A DNA stretch of 64,000 bases, taken from positions 248,001 through 312,000 of the forward strand of contig CBDDCY010000009.1 of the NCBI GenBank assembly GCA_965226435.1. Direction: 5' to 3'. The notes below the pieces were generated by a model. The model did no database searches. It was not told the origin of the DNA and saw only the letters and a list, made by a program, of their open reading frames with translations. Shown in pieces: positions 1 through 9,601 of the stretch. The DNA comes from UBA6623 sp965226435 (GTDB taxonomy: Bacteria; Acidobacteriota; Terriglobia; Bryobacterales; UBA6623). Made by a program: the position numbers and the translations under genes. How positions within the stretch are numbered: position 1 is the first letter of the stretch; the number at the start of each line of letters is the position of its first letter.

Positions 1-33
1 CTCGGTACAGTCCCCAATTTTTCACAGCCCCGA
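1..33. repeat. Right part of a dispersed hairpin repeat (copy 1)
   Basis: Bases 7-31 match the right arm of the 112-114 bp repeat seen complete at 40209-40320 and 63379-63492 (ACAGTCCCC, then A/T-rich, then CACAGCCCC). The left part lies outside the window. Confidence 0.7.
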
Positions 34-401
34 GGTGGCGCGGCTCGGGAGGTTCAAAATCGAATCCAATTTGAAGTTTCAGGTCAGCGGCGCCACCGGC
101 CGCGCCGGATCGTTCAGGGGAGAAACTTGGTCGAAGGGTTCGCCGGGACCGCGCTGCACGGCGGCGCGGCTCGGGTGGGTGAAAGTCCGATCTATTGGTA
201 GCAGTTGTGAGTCTCCGGGTAGCTCGAAATTCGAAGTCTCAGGTCAGCCTGAAATGGGCAGGCCTGGAGACCTGCCCCACTGGGAACCGGCGCCGTTGGA
301 TGTCAATGAGAAGATCGAGAGACAAGCTGAGAGCTTGTCTCAACTGTGGGCTAGGACCGGCAAGAGTGCCGGTCGCTACTTGGATGTTTAGTGCCCTCCA
401 C
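34..401. other. Non-coding stretch with palindromes
   Basis: I see no credible gene here. It holds a palindromic repeat at 256-278 (GGGCAGGCC-type), a hairpin at 332-348 (ACAAGCT/AGCTTGT) and a hairpin at 355-374 (GACCGGCA-AGAG-TGCCGGTC). Related palindromes occur elsewhere in the window (11191, 17740, 17831, 37241). Confidence 0.5.
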
Positions 402-407
402 TACAAT
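380..407 (+). promoter_or_regulatory. Probable promoter, leaderless-type, for the gene at 418
   Basis: TTGGAT (380-385), a 16 bp spacer and TACAAT (402-407), with ATG 10 nt after the -10 box. A start site 6-7 nt downstream leaves almost no 5' leader. Confidence 0.5.
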
Positions 408-417
408 GAGTCGTCTG

Positions 418-1335
418 ATGGCTTCGAACCGCAATCGCCGCTGGATCTGGGCGGTTTTCTTCGTAACGGTGTTCCCCGTTTCCGCCGTTCATTTCTCTTG
501 CGTAGCAGTACTGGGACCCGGCAGTTGGGGCTCGGGCGTAGAGGAGAAAGAACCCCTCATGGAAGCGGCTCGCGAGCGACCCGACGTGGTCCCCTACATT
601 GAGCAATGGGAGGCCGCCCGCAACGCCGAGCAAGCCGCCGAAGCCTCTCCCCTCGCCTGGGCCGTCGAGTTGCTTGGGGACCGCGAGGGCGATATCGTTT
701 GGGCCGACCGCACGAACGAATACGGGGATACGGTGGTGCTGACGGCGAGCGGCAAGAATTGGACCGAACAGCAACGGCTCTATCTGTCGACTGGCTCGGA
801 GGCGGGGCTTCGAGAGGTCGAGATTCCAGCCGAGATGATCCTGCGGCGCCCGACCTTTTTGAAGAACGGTGGTCCAACGCAGCTGATCGTCGGGCGTTGG
901 AATAGCTGGGCGGTTTCGCCGACGCGGAAGCTCAGCCGTTATCGAAAGAGTTGGTTCGACCCGTCACTCAGGCCCGAAAACTCTCTCTTTGCCTACGACG
1001 ACAAAACGGGCGCTTTCGAAATGCTCGGTCCCGGCGGCGGCCTCAAGCCCTCACCGGACCGCACCAAGGCCGTGATCGTGCGCTCCGGCGCGCTGGGGAC
1101 CACGCTCCACAGCTTGCACGTCTGGGAACCCGGTTCCGGGGCAATCGAAACCATCGCGTCGCTTAGCGAAGCCGATCCGGGTTCGGGGCGATCGTTTGAT
1201 TACGGGTGGTCGGCGGATTCGAAAGCAGTCTTCATTTGGGGTTCGGCCGGAGGGTTCCGAGCCCGCGCCCAAGACCGTCGTGAACTGCGATGGATCTACC
1301 TGGCGGCGGAAAAGAAGCTCTTTTCGATCGACTGA
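418..1335 (+). CDS. Secreted or membrane-anchored protein of unknown function
   Basis: A 305-residue protein I do not recognise. In-frame starts exist at 391 (GTG), 406 and 418. I chose ATG 418 because it follows a TACAAT box by 10 nt and gives a clean signal sequence: basic MASNRNRR, then a hydrophobic stretch to about residue 26 ending at a cysteine. The rest is soluble. The C-terminal half has short repeats of the type seen in WD40-like/TolB-type beta-propellers (SPDRTKAVI, SADSKAVFIWG), so a partial propeller fold is possible. It stands alone on the plus strand and converges with the TPR-like gene. Function unknown; export is inferred from the N-terminus. Confidence 0.6.
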   Translation: MASNRNRRWIWAVFFVTVFPVSAVHFSCVAVLGPGSWGSGVEEKEPLMEAARERPDVVPYIEQWEAARNAEQAAEASPLAWAVELLGDREGDIVWADRTNEYGDTVVLTASGKNWTEQQRLYLSTGSEAGLREVEIPAEMILRRPTFLKNGGPTQLIVGRWNSWAVSPTRKLSRYRKSWFDPSLRPENSLFAYDDKTGAFEMLGPGGGLKPSPDRTKAVIVRSGALGTTLHSLHVWEPGSGAIETIASLSEADPGSGRSFDYGWSADSKAVFIWGSAGGFRARAQDRRELRWIYLAAEKKLFSID

Positions 1336-1364
1336 GGGTCGGGCCGCTTCCCGTTACCAATGAA

Positions 1365-2498
1365 CTACGCTTGAACAGTCGCCGCGGTGAAGCTGAGCAA
1401 ATCGCCGTCCTGGCGGGCCAGATCGCGCAGTCTTTGGTAGTTGCCCGCCATGTCGCAGAGCTGTTGCGGATTGGGGCAGTTCAAGTACATCGGGTCGCTG
1501 TCTTTCAGATGCCGTTGGTAGACGTCGACGGCGTCGTCAAAGCGCTCGAGTCGCGCGAACAGCTTCACCAGCGCCTGCGCCGGGGCGGTTCCAACCTCAT
1601 AAGGGTCGCTCGCATCGACCTTGCCTCGGAAATGCTTCACGGCGACCTCGACATCTTCACCGAGCACCGCGCGGAGGTAGATCTCGTGGTCCTCGAAGAC
1701 ACTGTCAAAGGGTGGTTGGCCGGCGTATTGGAACATTTCGGAAAGCCGCTTGCCGTAGTCGCACAGCTCGATCACGAGCCGCAGGGTCTCCTCGTCACGC
1801 CACTCGACGCTGTACTGCACGATGGAACCGACGTGTGAGGTGTCGATGTAGTAGTTGGCGCCTTCGAAAAGCCAATCACGCCCCTCGATCAACTCGGAAA
1901 GGCTGTCGGTTTCGGGGACTTTGCCTTCTTGACGCTCAATCGCGCGCCGTAGATTATCGCGCAGTTCGCCGTGGACCGTTTCGGTCAGCAAGCGGGCTGA
2001 CTCGATAAGCCCCTCGGGCCCCGGGTATTGCGCGAAATATGTGATCGCCCGGCAGGTACCAAAATTCTCAAGCAGCAACTCGAAACCCTTGCGAGGATGC
2101 ACGCGCTCGTTGTAAGCGATTTCAATGACGCCCTCTTGATCTTCCCCGGGATCGAGCCGGTCGATAGCTTGGTGAATCGGCTCGGCCTCGCCGACCGCCC
2201 GGTAGTAGGGCCAAGCTTGCGCGATGTTTCCCTGAGCCAGGAAAAGACCGCCGACTTCACGCGCCGCTTCGACCGAGCCGGCGTCGTAGGCCTTTTGCTT
2301 CTCGTCGGAAAGGTCGTTCAGGGGGCCGTTGGGCAGCAGAGGCAGATCCAACTCATGACGCTTCTTCATCAGCAGCGCCTCGAAGAGTTGGGGATACTTC
2401 TGCTCGGACCGAAACTTTTCGATCAGCAAGTCGAAGCAGGCCCCGGAACCGTGTTCGGCCAAGGACTGTTCAATTTGGGCAAACGCGTCGTCGTTCAT
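1365..2498 (-). CDS. Helical-repeat (TPR-like) protein of unknown function
   Basis: A 377-residue cytoplasmic protein without signal peptide or membrane segment. It starts at ATG 2498, with a GTG immediately before it. It is rich in helical pairs that look like degenerate tetratricopeptide units: an AQGNIAQAWPYYRAVG-like segment near residue 90 and an ALVKLFARLERFDDAVDVYQRHL-like helix pair near residue 320. TPR-type folds usually mediate protein contacts, so a scaffolding role is plausible but unproven. No catalytic motif is visible. The gene is convergent with 418-1335 and divergent from the sulfatase at 2662, and belongs to no obvious operon. Confidence 0.6.
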   Translation of the reverse strand: MNDDAFAQIEQSLAEHGSGACFDLLIEKFRSEQKYPQLFEALLMKKRHELDLPLLPNGPLNDLSDEKQKAYDAGSVEAAREVGGLFLAQGNIAQAWPYYRAVGEAEPIHQAIDRLDPGEDQEGVIEIAYNERVHPRKGFELLLENFGTCRAITYFAQYPGPEGLIESARLLTETVHGELRDNLRRAIERQEGKVPETDSLSELIEGRDWLFEGANYYIDTSHVGSIVQYSVEWRDEETLRLVIELCDYGKRLSEMFQYAGQPPFDSVFEDHEIYLRAVLGEDVEVAVKHFRGKVDASDPYEVGTAPAQALVKLFARLERFDDAVDVYQRHLKDSDPMYLNCPNPQQLCDMAGNYQRLRDLARQDGDLLSFTAATVQA

Positions 2499-2661
2499 CA
2501 CGGTCGGCGGGGGGCTTGCCCGTCCTTTGCCGTCGGCGGGCCGTATCTAAACGTAGTATGTCACGTCACCGGCGAAGAGGCCGCTGGTGTACCCATCACC
2601 ACCATTGCGCTACGCTGAAGGGAGTCGCGAGTTCCCTCGGCGGACTCTCGCGATTTGGGTT

Positions 2662-4227
2662 ATGGTTTCGCACTCTCGCCGAGCATTCTTACGGAAGAGT
2701 TTCCAGACAGCCGGCGCGGCTGCATTGGGCGGAGGTGCGCCCGCTGTCTTTGGCGCTCGCAAACCGAAAGCGCCTCTCTGGAACGTTCTCTTCATAGGCG
2801 TCGATGATCTGCGCCCTGATCTGGGCTGTTACGGAAACACGCACGTTCACACGCCGAATATCGACCGCCTGGCGGCGGACGGGCTGACCTTCACAGGGGC
2901 TTATTGCCAGCAAGCCGTTTGCAGCCCCTCGCGCACGTCGCTGATGACCGGACGACGACCCGATTCGACGCGCGTGTATGATCTCGAAACCCATTTCCGG
3001 CGTTACCTGCCGGGCGCGAGGACCCTGCCCGAGCAGTTCCGGCGAGCCGGGTACGCCTCGACGGCATTTGGAAAGGTTTTCCACAAGCCGCAACTCGATG
3101 ATTTCCCCTCCTGGAGCATTCCGGCATGGATGCCCGACAGCGAACCGTGGAACAGCGAGCCGAACAACTCATCCGCTCGGGAAAAATGGGACAAGCTGCG
3201 CGCCGCCAACTGGATTTCCCGCGAGGACGTCTACTACGATCCGGCTAAGCGGCAGCCGCGGTCGGCGGGCTCGGGTTGGGGCATGCCGAGTTGGGAGTCC
3301 CGCGATGTCGCTGACGAATCCCTACCCGACGGCCAAATCGCCGACGCGGCAATCGGGGCGCTGAACCAGTTACGCAATCAGCGCTTTTTCATCGGCGCGG
3401 GCTTCTTGAAGCCGCATCTTCCTTTCGTCGCCCCGAAGAAATATTACGATCTCTACCCGGCGGACAAGATCGATTTGACGGAAAACACAGAATGGCCGCA
3501 AAGTGTCCCGCTCTTCGCGCTGCACGATTCCGACGAGCTGCGCGGCTACAGCGACATCCCGGGCGAGGGGCCTATTACAGAAAAGAAGGCGCGCGAACTC
3601 ATCCGCGGCTATTACGCGTCGATCAGCTACGTGGACGCCCAAATCGGCCGACTCATCGACGCACTCGACCGGCAGGGCTTGCGCGAGAACACAGTCGTCG
3701 TGTTGTGGGGCGATCACGGTTACCACCTGGGCGAACACGGCCTGTGGAATAAGCATACGAATTTCGAAGCAGCCACCCGATCGCCTTTGATCGTTAGCGT
3801 CCCGGGGCAACGCAATGCGGGACGCAGGACGGGTGCATTGACCGAGTTTGTCGATATCTATCCGTCGCTGTGTGAGCTTTGCGGCGTGTCTCGTCCATCG
3901 GGACTGGAGGGGTCGAGCTTCGTACCGCTGATCGAAGATCCCGAGCGACTTTGGAAGCGAGCGGTTTTCAGCCAGTATCCGAGGGAGATTCCCGGTGTCG
4001 GTCCCGGCATGGGGCGCTCGATGCGCACACAGCGCTACCGCTTCACCGAGTGGCGGGCTTTCGATACGAACTTCCTGACGTCGGAGCTTTACGATTACGA
4101 ACTCGATCCGCACGAGACGCGCAATATCGCCAACCGGCCCTCGAACATCAGCTTGGTCAACGGGCTTTCCGGGATGCTAAACGAAGGCTGGCGTTCGTCG
4201 CTGCCGCCGATTGACGGGCCGGTGTAG
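2662..4227 (+). CDS. Sulfatase, iduronate-2-sulfatase type
   Basis: A 521-residue formylglycine-dependent sulfatase (alkaline phosphatase superfamily) that would release sulfate from sulfated sugars outside the cytoplasm. The start ATG 2662 gives a twin-arginine-like leader (SRRAFLRKSF) and an Ala/Gly-rich core. Metal-binding Asp lie in FIGVDD (about 46-49). The catalytic Cys is residue 87 in CSPSR, and TGRRPDSTRVYDL following it is characteristic of the iduronate-2-sulfatase branch. WGDHGYHLGEHGLWNKHT near residue 355 is the second metal-site motif. No sulfatase-maturating enzyme is encoded in the window. The exact substrate cannot be read from sequence. Confidence 0.93.
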   Translation: MVSHSRRAFLRKSFQTAGAAALGGGAPAVFGARKPKAPLWNVLFIGVDDLRPDLGCYGNTHVHTPNIDRLAADGLTFTGAYCQQAVCSPSRTSLMTGRRPDSTRVYDLETHFRRYLPGARTLPEQFRRAGYASTAFGKVFHKPQLDDFPSWSIPAWMPDSEPWNSEPNNSSAREKWDKLRAANWISREDVYYDPAKRQPRSAGSGWGMPSWESRDVADESLPDGQIADAAIGALNQLRNQRFFIGAGFLKPHLPFVAPKKYYDLYPADKIDLTENTEWPQSVPLFALHDSDELRGYSDIPGEGPITEKKARELIRGYYASISYVDAQIGRLIDALDRQGLRENTVVVLWGDHGYHLGEHGLWNKHTNFEAATRSPLIVSVPGQRNAGRRTGALTEFVDIYPSLCELCGVSRPSGLEGSSFVPLIEDPERLWKRAVFSQYPREIPGVGPGMGRSMRTQRYRFTEWRAFDTNFLTSELYDYELDPHETRNIANRPSNISLVNGLSGMLNEGWRSSLPPIDGPV

Positions 4228-4237
4228 CGAGAGTTGC

Positions 4238-5944
4238 CTACCAGCCGGCGACCTGGCCGTCTTTGCGAGGGTCGGTGCCGCCGCGCAGCACGCCCTGGTC
4301 CCAATCCACTTCAATCGACTGGTAGCCGCCGAAGCCTCCCTTGGTGCGATTGATGACGTGCCCCATGCGGCTCAGGCCGGTCGCGGCCTCTTCGCTGACG
4401 CCCGACTCGAGCACGACCTCTTTTCCGGCGTTGTGGCGGAAGCGTGCGACTTCACCGGCGTCCTGGACGTTCATTCCGAAATCGATCATGTTGAGCAGAA
4501 TCTGCACATGCCCTTGGGGCTGCATGTTGCCCCCCATCACGCCGAATGACAGCCAGGGCTTGCCGTCTTTGTACGCCATGGCCGGAATGATCGTGTGATA
4601 GGGACGCTTGCGGGGTTCGATGCGGTTGGGATGCTCGGGGTCGAGCGAGAACAGCGCGCCGCGGTTTTGGAGAACAACGCCGGTCCCCGGCACCACCACG
4701 CCCGAACCGAACGCGTGGAAGATGCTGTTGATGAACGAGACCATGTTGCGGTCTTTGTCGACCACGGTGAGGTAGACGGTATCGCCCGAGTCGGTAAGGC
4801 GGTGCGTCGCTTCGTTGACGCCGGTCTCGATCTCGTTGGCGGCTCGCTCCGGATCGATGCGCCCGCGCTGTTTTTCGCCGTACTGTTTCGAAATGATCGT
4901 GTCGACCGGCAGCTCGGCGCGCTCGGGGTCGGCCAACCAGGCATCGAGATCGGCGAAGGCCAGTTTCTTGGCTTCGATCAGACGGTGGAGATAGGCCGCC
5001 GAATTGTGGCCGAGGCTCTTGAGGTCGTAGCCCTCGAGGATGTTGAGCATCTCGATGGCCGCCATGCCTTGGCCGTTGGGCGGCAGCTCGAAGAGGCGGT
5101 GACCGCGGTAGGTGGTGCTGATCGGCTCGACCCAATCGGAGTGTTGGTAGGCCATGTCGTCCATCGTGATCGGCCAACCGAGGCCGTTGAGATGATTGAC
5201 GATCTTGCGGGCTATTTCACCCCCGTAGAAGGCGTCGGCACCCTCGGCCGCGATCTTGCGGAACGTATCGGCCAGAGGCTTATTGACGAAAACGTCGCCG
5301 TGTTCGGGCTGCCGACCCTTGAGGTAGTAGGCGGCTTCGAAGTCCTTGACGATTTGCTTGCCTTGGGATGTGCTGTCATCGATCGCCGGAGTTTTCCAGG
5401 TCCCGGCGATGATCTCCGAGACGGCAAAGCCTTCCTCGGCGTATTCGATCGCCGGCGCCAAGACCTCGGCGAGGCTCATTGTTCCGTGCTTTTCAACCAA
5501 CGTCGCCCAGCCGTCAACAGCGCCGGGAACGGTCACGGAAAAAGGACCGGAGCCCGGAATGCTTTTCAAACCGCGGCTCTTGAAAAAGTCGATATCCGTA
5601 GCCTCAGGCGCGAAGCCGCTGGCGTTAAGGCCCACGAGTTCGTCGGTTTCAGCAATGTATGCCAGCACGAATAGATCGCCGCCCGGACCCGTCATCATGG
5701 GCTCGACGACGGCGAGCACGGCGGCCGTCGCAACGGCCGCGTCGATGGCGTTGCCGCCTTGCCGCAGGATTCGCAAACCGGCTTGCGCGGCGAGCGGCTG
5801 GCTTGTGGCGACCATGCCGTTACGGGCCAGCACCGCGCTGCGTCCCGACGACGTTCGACCGAAGGGGCGGTCGGCGGCAAACACGATCGCGCCGACTCCA
5901 AGGCTCGCCAATATGAGTTTGAGAATCATCGGGATCTCCGGCAT
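4238..5944 (-). CDS. ggt: Gamma-glutamyltransferase (glutathione hydrolase)
   Basis: A 568-residue Ntn-hydrolase proenzyme that cleaves gamma-glutamyl bonds of glutathione and transfers or hydrolyses the glutamyl group in the periplasm. I placed the start at ATG 5944 (a second ATG lies at 5929). Both give a hydrophobic export signal (LILASLGVGAIVFA). An N-terminal RQGGNAIDAAVA motif and the predicted self-cleavage and nucleophile Thr near residue 389 (GDTVYLTVVD) are present. The C-terminal GGNMQPQGHVQ block is typical of the family. Length matches bacterial homologues. The open frame upstream of 5944 to 6271 is a chance extension. It converges with the sulfatase at 2662 (11 bp apart) and is divergent from the sigma factor. 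Confidence 0.93.
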   Translation of the reverse strand: MPEIPMILKLILASLGVGAIVFAADRPFGRTSSGRSAVLARNGMVATSQPLAAQAGLRILRQGGNAIDAAVATAAVLAVVEPMMTGPGGDLFVLAYIAETDELVGLNASGFAPEATDIDFFKSRGLKSIPGSGPFSVTVPGAVDGWATLVEKHGTMSLAEVLAPAIEYAEEGFAVSEIIAGTWKTPAIDDSTSQGKQIVKDFEAAYYLKGRQPEHGDVFVNKPLADTFRKIAAEGADAFYGGEIARKIVNHLNGLGWPITMDDMAYQHSDWVEPISTTYRGHRLFELPPNGQGMAAIEMLNILEGYDLKSLGHNSAAYLHRLIEAKKLAFADLDAWLADPERAELPVDTIISKQYGEKQRGRIDPERAANEIETGVNEATHRLTDSGDTVYLTVVDKDRNMVSFINSIFHAFGSGVVVPGTGVVLQNRGALFSLDPEHPNRIEPRKRPYHTIIPAMAYKDGKPWLSFGVMGGNMQPQGHVQILLNMIDFGMNVQDAGEVARFRHNAGKEVVLESGVSEEAATGLSRMGHVINRTKGGFGGYQSIEVDWDQGVLRGGTDPRKDGQVAGW

Positions 5945-6188
5945 GAGGATAGCTTCTATACGGTAGCAGCGGCGCGATTGTCTTGCTGGACTCGGGCGAA
6001 ACCACGAGCGCGAGGCAAAGAGTTCATCGGATCCTATCACGGCCGCGGCCGGCATGTCTGGGTTGGCACGCGCCCGCGCATCATGAAGGGGTGGCGGAAC
6101 AAGGTTTTCGCCGCAACGCTTTCCGCATTTTTGTCGAGACGGGGTATGATTGGGAGGATCGGCCCGCGATGCCGGGTGAAAATTTATT

Positions 6189-6790
6189 GTGGGTGATACC
6201 GCACCAGGAGAAGTAACTGTTCTGCTCAACCGCCTACAAGGCGGGGACAAGCAGGCCGAGGGAGAACTCATCGCTTGCGTTTACCGCGAACTCAAGACGC
6301 TGGCAGCCGTGTATATGAGGCGGGAGCGCTCGGATCATACCCTACAGCCGACCGCATTGGTCAACGAAGCCTACTTGCGGCTCACCGGGCAAAACACGGT
6401 CGCTTGGCAAGACCGGGCACATTTTTTTGCCGTGGCGGCCCGAGTCATGAGAAGAATTCTGGTCGATTACGCGCGAAACCGCCTGGCCCAGAAAAGAGGG
6501 GCCGCGGCCAACGCGATCTCTCTGGATGAGGCCATTATTTTCACTCCGGAAAGATCGAGCGAGCTGTTGGCGCTCGATGAAGCCCTCGACCGGCTCGCCG
6601 AGCAGGATCGACGCGCGCATCGAGTATCGAATTGCGTTTCTTCGGCGGGCTCTCGGTGGAAGAGACGGCCGAAGTCTTGGAAATCTCCTCACGTACCGTA
6701 AAACGCGAATGGAGTTTCGGACGAGCTTGGCTGAGGGGTGAGCTCGACCAGCGGGCGGAACAAGATGCGGACGCCGTGGGAGCAAGCTAA
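6189..6790 (+). pseudogene. ECF sigma factor, frameshifted in region 4
   Basis: An ECF-type sigma factor of the group found upstream of Ser/Thr kinases in Acidobacteriota and Planctomycetota (TIGR02999-like). GTG 6189 opens a frame with region 2 intact (LNRLQGGDKQAEGELI; LQPTALVNEAYLRL; DRAHFFAVAARVMRRILVDY). Near 6611-6628 the frame is lost. The -1 frame from there reads ELRFFGGLSVEETAEVLEIS then RTVKREW, the region 4 helix-turn-helix, and runs to TAA 6788-6790. One missing base explains it. Read literally, the product lacks promoter -35 recognition. The restored gene overlaps the kinase start at 6765, as usual for this pair. A sequencing or assembly error cannot be excluded. Confidence 0.8.
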
Positions 6791-9539
6791 AGAGATCTTC
6801 GGCCAGGCCTTGGATCGACCGCCCGCCGAGCGGGACACGTTCGTTCACGGGGCATGCGGTGAAGACGTCGCTCTCAAGGAAGAGGTCGACCGCTTGCTCG
6901 CGCTGCACACGTCGAGCAGCAGTTTCTTGGATGGTCCCGTCCTCGAACTCCGCGAACCTTCTCCCGTCTTCGAAGCCGACGCGGTCGTTTCCGACCGATT
7001 CCGTATCGTCCACTCTATCGGTCGCGGCGGAATGGGCCAAGTCTACGAGGCAATCGATGTCGAACTGGGCGAGGCTGTCGCGCTCAAGACCATACGACCC
7101 GAACTCGCCGCCGACCCGGCATGGGTACAACGCTTAAAACGAGAAGTTCAACTCGCGCGACGCGTCAGTCACCGCAACGTGTGTCGCATCCATGACTTCG
7201 GCACGCACCGCGGCGCCGACGCGGACTGCATCTTTCTTTCCATGGAGTTGCTCAATGGGCCGACTTTGGCTGAACGCCTGAAGGTCGATAAAACCCTTTC
7301 GAGCCAAGAGGTGCTGGAGTTGGGGCGTCAAATCGCCGCCGGCCTCGACGCGTTGCATGAGGCCGAGATCATTCACCGCGACTTGAAACCCGGCAACGTG
7401 ATCCTCGCGATCGACGAGCAGCTTGCGACGCGCGCGGTCATCACTGATTTCGGCTTGGCGCGCGATCTTTCCGCCGACACCGTGCTCAAGAGCAATCGCA
7501 GCTCCGATTTCGCCGGGACGATGGGCTACATGTCGCCGGAGCAGCTACAGGGCGGTCGCGTGACGCCGGAAAGCGATATATACGCCTTCGGGTTGGTGCT
7601 ATACGAAATGCTGACAGGTCATCGTTCGTTCAGCGGCAGCGGACTCGAACCGCGCTGGCGGTCCGCACTGAAGACTTGCCTTCAGGTCGACCCCGAAGAG
7701 CGCTTTTCGCGTGCCGGGGACGTGATCGACGCGGTTGAATCGTTTCGCGAAGACGGCGAGAAGGGCCCGCCCGCCGGGCGCGCGCATCGCCATGCATCCG
7801 ACCCCGTGAAAGAGTCGTACGGACCGATTCGAGGGTTACTCGATCGCGAGCGGAAGCGGCTGGTGGCCGGAGGGGCAACGGCCGCGGCGTTGCTGGTTTT
7901 GTGGACCGCTTGGTTTGTTTCGTCGGGCGGCTTTCGGGGCTCCGGACTCCCCGAGCGGAAACACGTCGCGGTGCTTCCTTTCGAGGCTTTCAGTCAGGAC
8001 CTACCCGTGCAGGCTCTCTCCGACGGCTTGGTGGAAACTCTTACCTCGAAACTGACGCAATTGGAGCGGTTTCGAGGGGAGTTGATGGTTGTTCCGGCGA
8101 GCGAAATTCGATCTCGCGAGATACGCACAGTCGACGCGGCGCGGCGCATCTACGGCGCCAACCTCGTCATTACCGGGAGCGTCCAGCGCTGGGGCCCGCA
8201 GCTTCAAATTACGGCGAATCTTGTCGACGCGGCCAGCGTTCGACAATTGGATGCGGTCACGCTCGATGTCGAAGCCGATGAGTTGGTCGCCCTTCGTGAC
8301 GATCTCACCGTTCAGGTGGCCGGGATGCTTGACCTGGAGTTGACGCCGGGCGCTCGACAAGAATTGCTCTTCGGAGAAACACGCCTAGCGGACGCGTACC
8401 GCGCTTATCTGGAAGGCCGCGGCTATGTGCAACGCTACGATGTCGAGGGCAATATCGATAAGGCGGTGCAAAGTTTCGAGGCGTCGATCGCAATCGACGA
8501 GGGCTACGCCTTGGCCTACTCCGGCTTGGCCGAAGCTTACTGGCGGAAAGCCGACGCGGTGAACGACAAAAAATGGGCCGAAAAAGCGATAGAGAACGCC
8601 GAGCGAGCCGTCGCAATCAACGGTGATCTCGCCACAACGCGCGTCAAGCTTGGAGAAATCTACGCGGACAGCGGACGAGAACAAGACGCCGTGAGCGAGT
8701 TCGAGCAAGCCCTGAAAGTCAACCCCTCGAGCGGCGGCGCGTATCAAGGGTTGGGCCTGGCCCATATGAACCTCGGCAACTTCGACGAGGCCGAGAACTC
8801 GTACCGCAAAGCGGTCGAACTGCGCCCGACCGATTCCTACAGCTACGGGGTGCTGGCTCGCTTCTATTTACGGCAGAGCCGCATCGACGAAGCCGTCACC
8901 ACAATGAAAAGGGCCATCGCGTGAACGCCGGACAATGAAATCAACTACCGCAACCTCGGTGCGGCCTATATTCACAGTGGACGCTACAAGGAAGCACGCG
9001 GAGCGCTGGAGTCTTCGCTGCGCATCCAACCTTCCTCGGCGGCCTACAGCAGCCTTGGCGTCATTCACTACTTCCAGGGTCGCTATCGGGAATCGGCGGC
9101 GTCTTTGGAGATGGCGATCGAGCTTCGCGCCACCAGCTTCCTCACTTGGGGCAACCTCGCCGACGCCTATCATTGGCTGCCCGACAACGAGGTTAAAGCA
9201 AAAGCCGCGTTCCGGCGTGCCATCGAACTCGGCCGTCGGAAACTATTGATCACCCCTAATGACGATCTGACGGGGAGTTTATTGGTCGAATATCAGGCCA
9301 AGATGGGCGACACCAAGGCGGCCATGGCCGAACTCGAGCACTTGCCCCCGTCAAATAAGATCACCCACTTGGCAAGGGTCCACATCGCCACGGCGTACGA
9401 AGTGATGGGGATGCGCCGGAAGGCTGTCGAGCAAATGCGCCTGGCACTCGGCGAGGGCTACTCCCTCGATAGAATCCGCCGCGATCCGTACCTCACCGGA
9501 CTATGGGAAGACTCTTCTTTCCAACAAAGTATGCGCTGA
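6765..9539 (+). pseudogene. Ser/Thr kinase with TPR sensor, split by an in-frame TGA
   Basis: A eukaryotic-type kinase that would phosphorylate Ser/Thr in response to an envelope or cytosolic signal. From ATG 6765 the kinase domain holds GRGGMG (87-92), catalytic Lys108, HRDLKPGN near 203, DFGLAR and APE-like SPEQ. A single membrane segment (about LLVLWTAWFVSS) follows, then a TolB/FlgO-like segment (KHVAVLPFEAF..) and TPR units. At 8922-8924 codon 720 is TGA, but the same frame continues through further TPR repeats (PDNEINYRNLGAAYIHSGRY, AIELRATSFLTWGNLADAY) to a stop at 9537-9539. Homologous TPR phase suggests that a Leu codon was lost. The first part alone retains the whole kinase domain, so partial activity is possible. 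Confidence 0.8.
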
Positions 9540-9587
9540 CCGCCCCGAGTGCCGGGCCGAGTGGATCGTTGATCATGCGCGCGCGGT

Positions 9588-9593
9588 TATAAT
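9588..9593 (+). promoter_or_regulatory. -10 box TATAAT, leaderless-type, for sulfatase 9602
   Basis: A perfect TATAAT ends 8 nt before ATG 9602, so the predicted transcription start falls on or next to the start codon. No convincing -35 is visible at 16-18 bp. Confidence 0.55.
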
Positions 9594-9601
9594 CGGATGC
9601 C

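Noticed and set aside
4595..5674. 359-codon plus-strand open frame opposite gamma-glutamyltransferase
   Set aside because: Antisense shadow; no family features.
5945..6271. N-terminal extension of gamma-glutamyltransferase overlapping the sigma factor
   Set aside because: No homology-like features; the signal peptide starts at 5944 or 5929.
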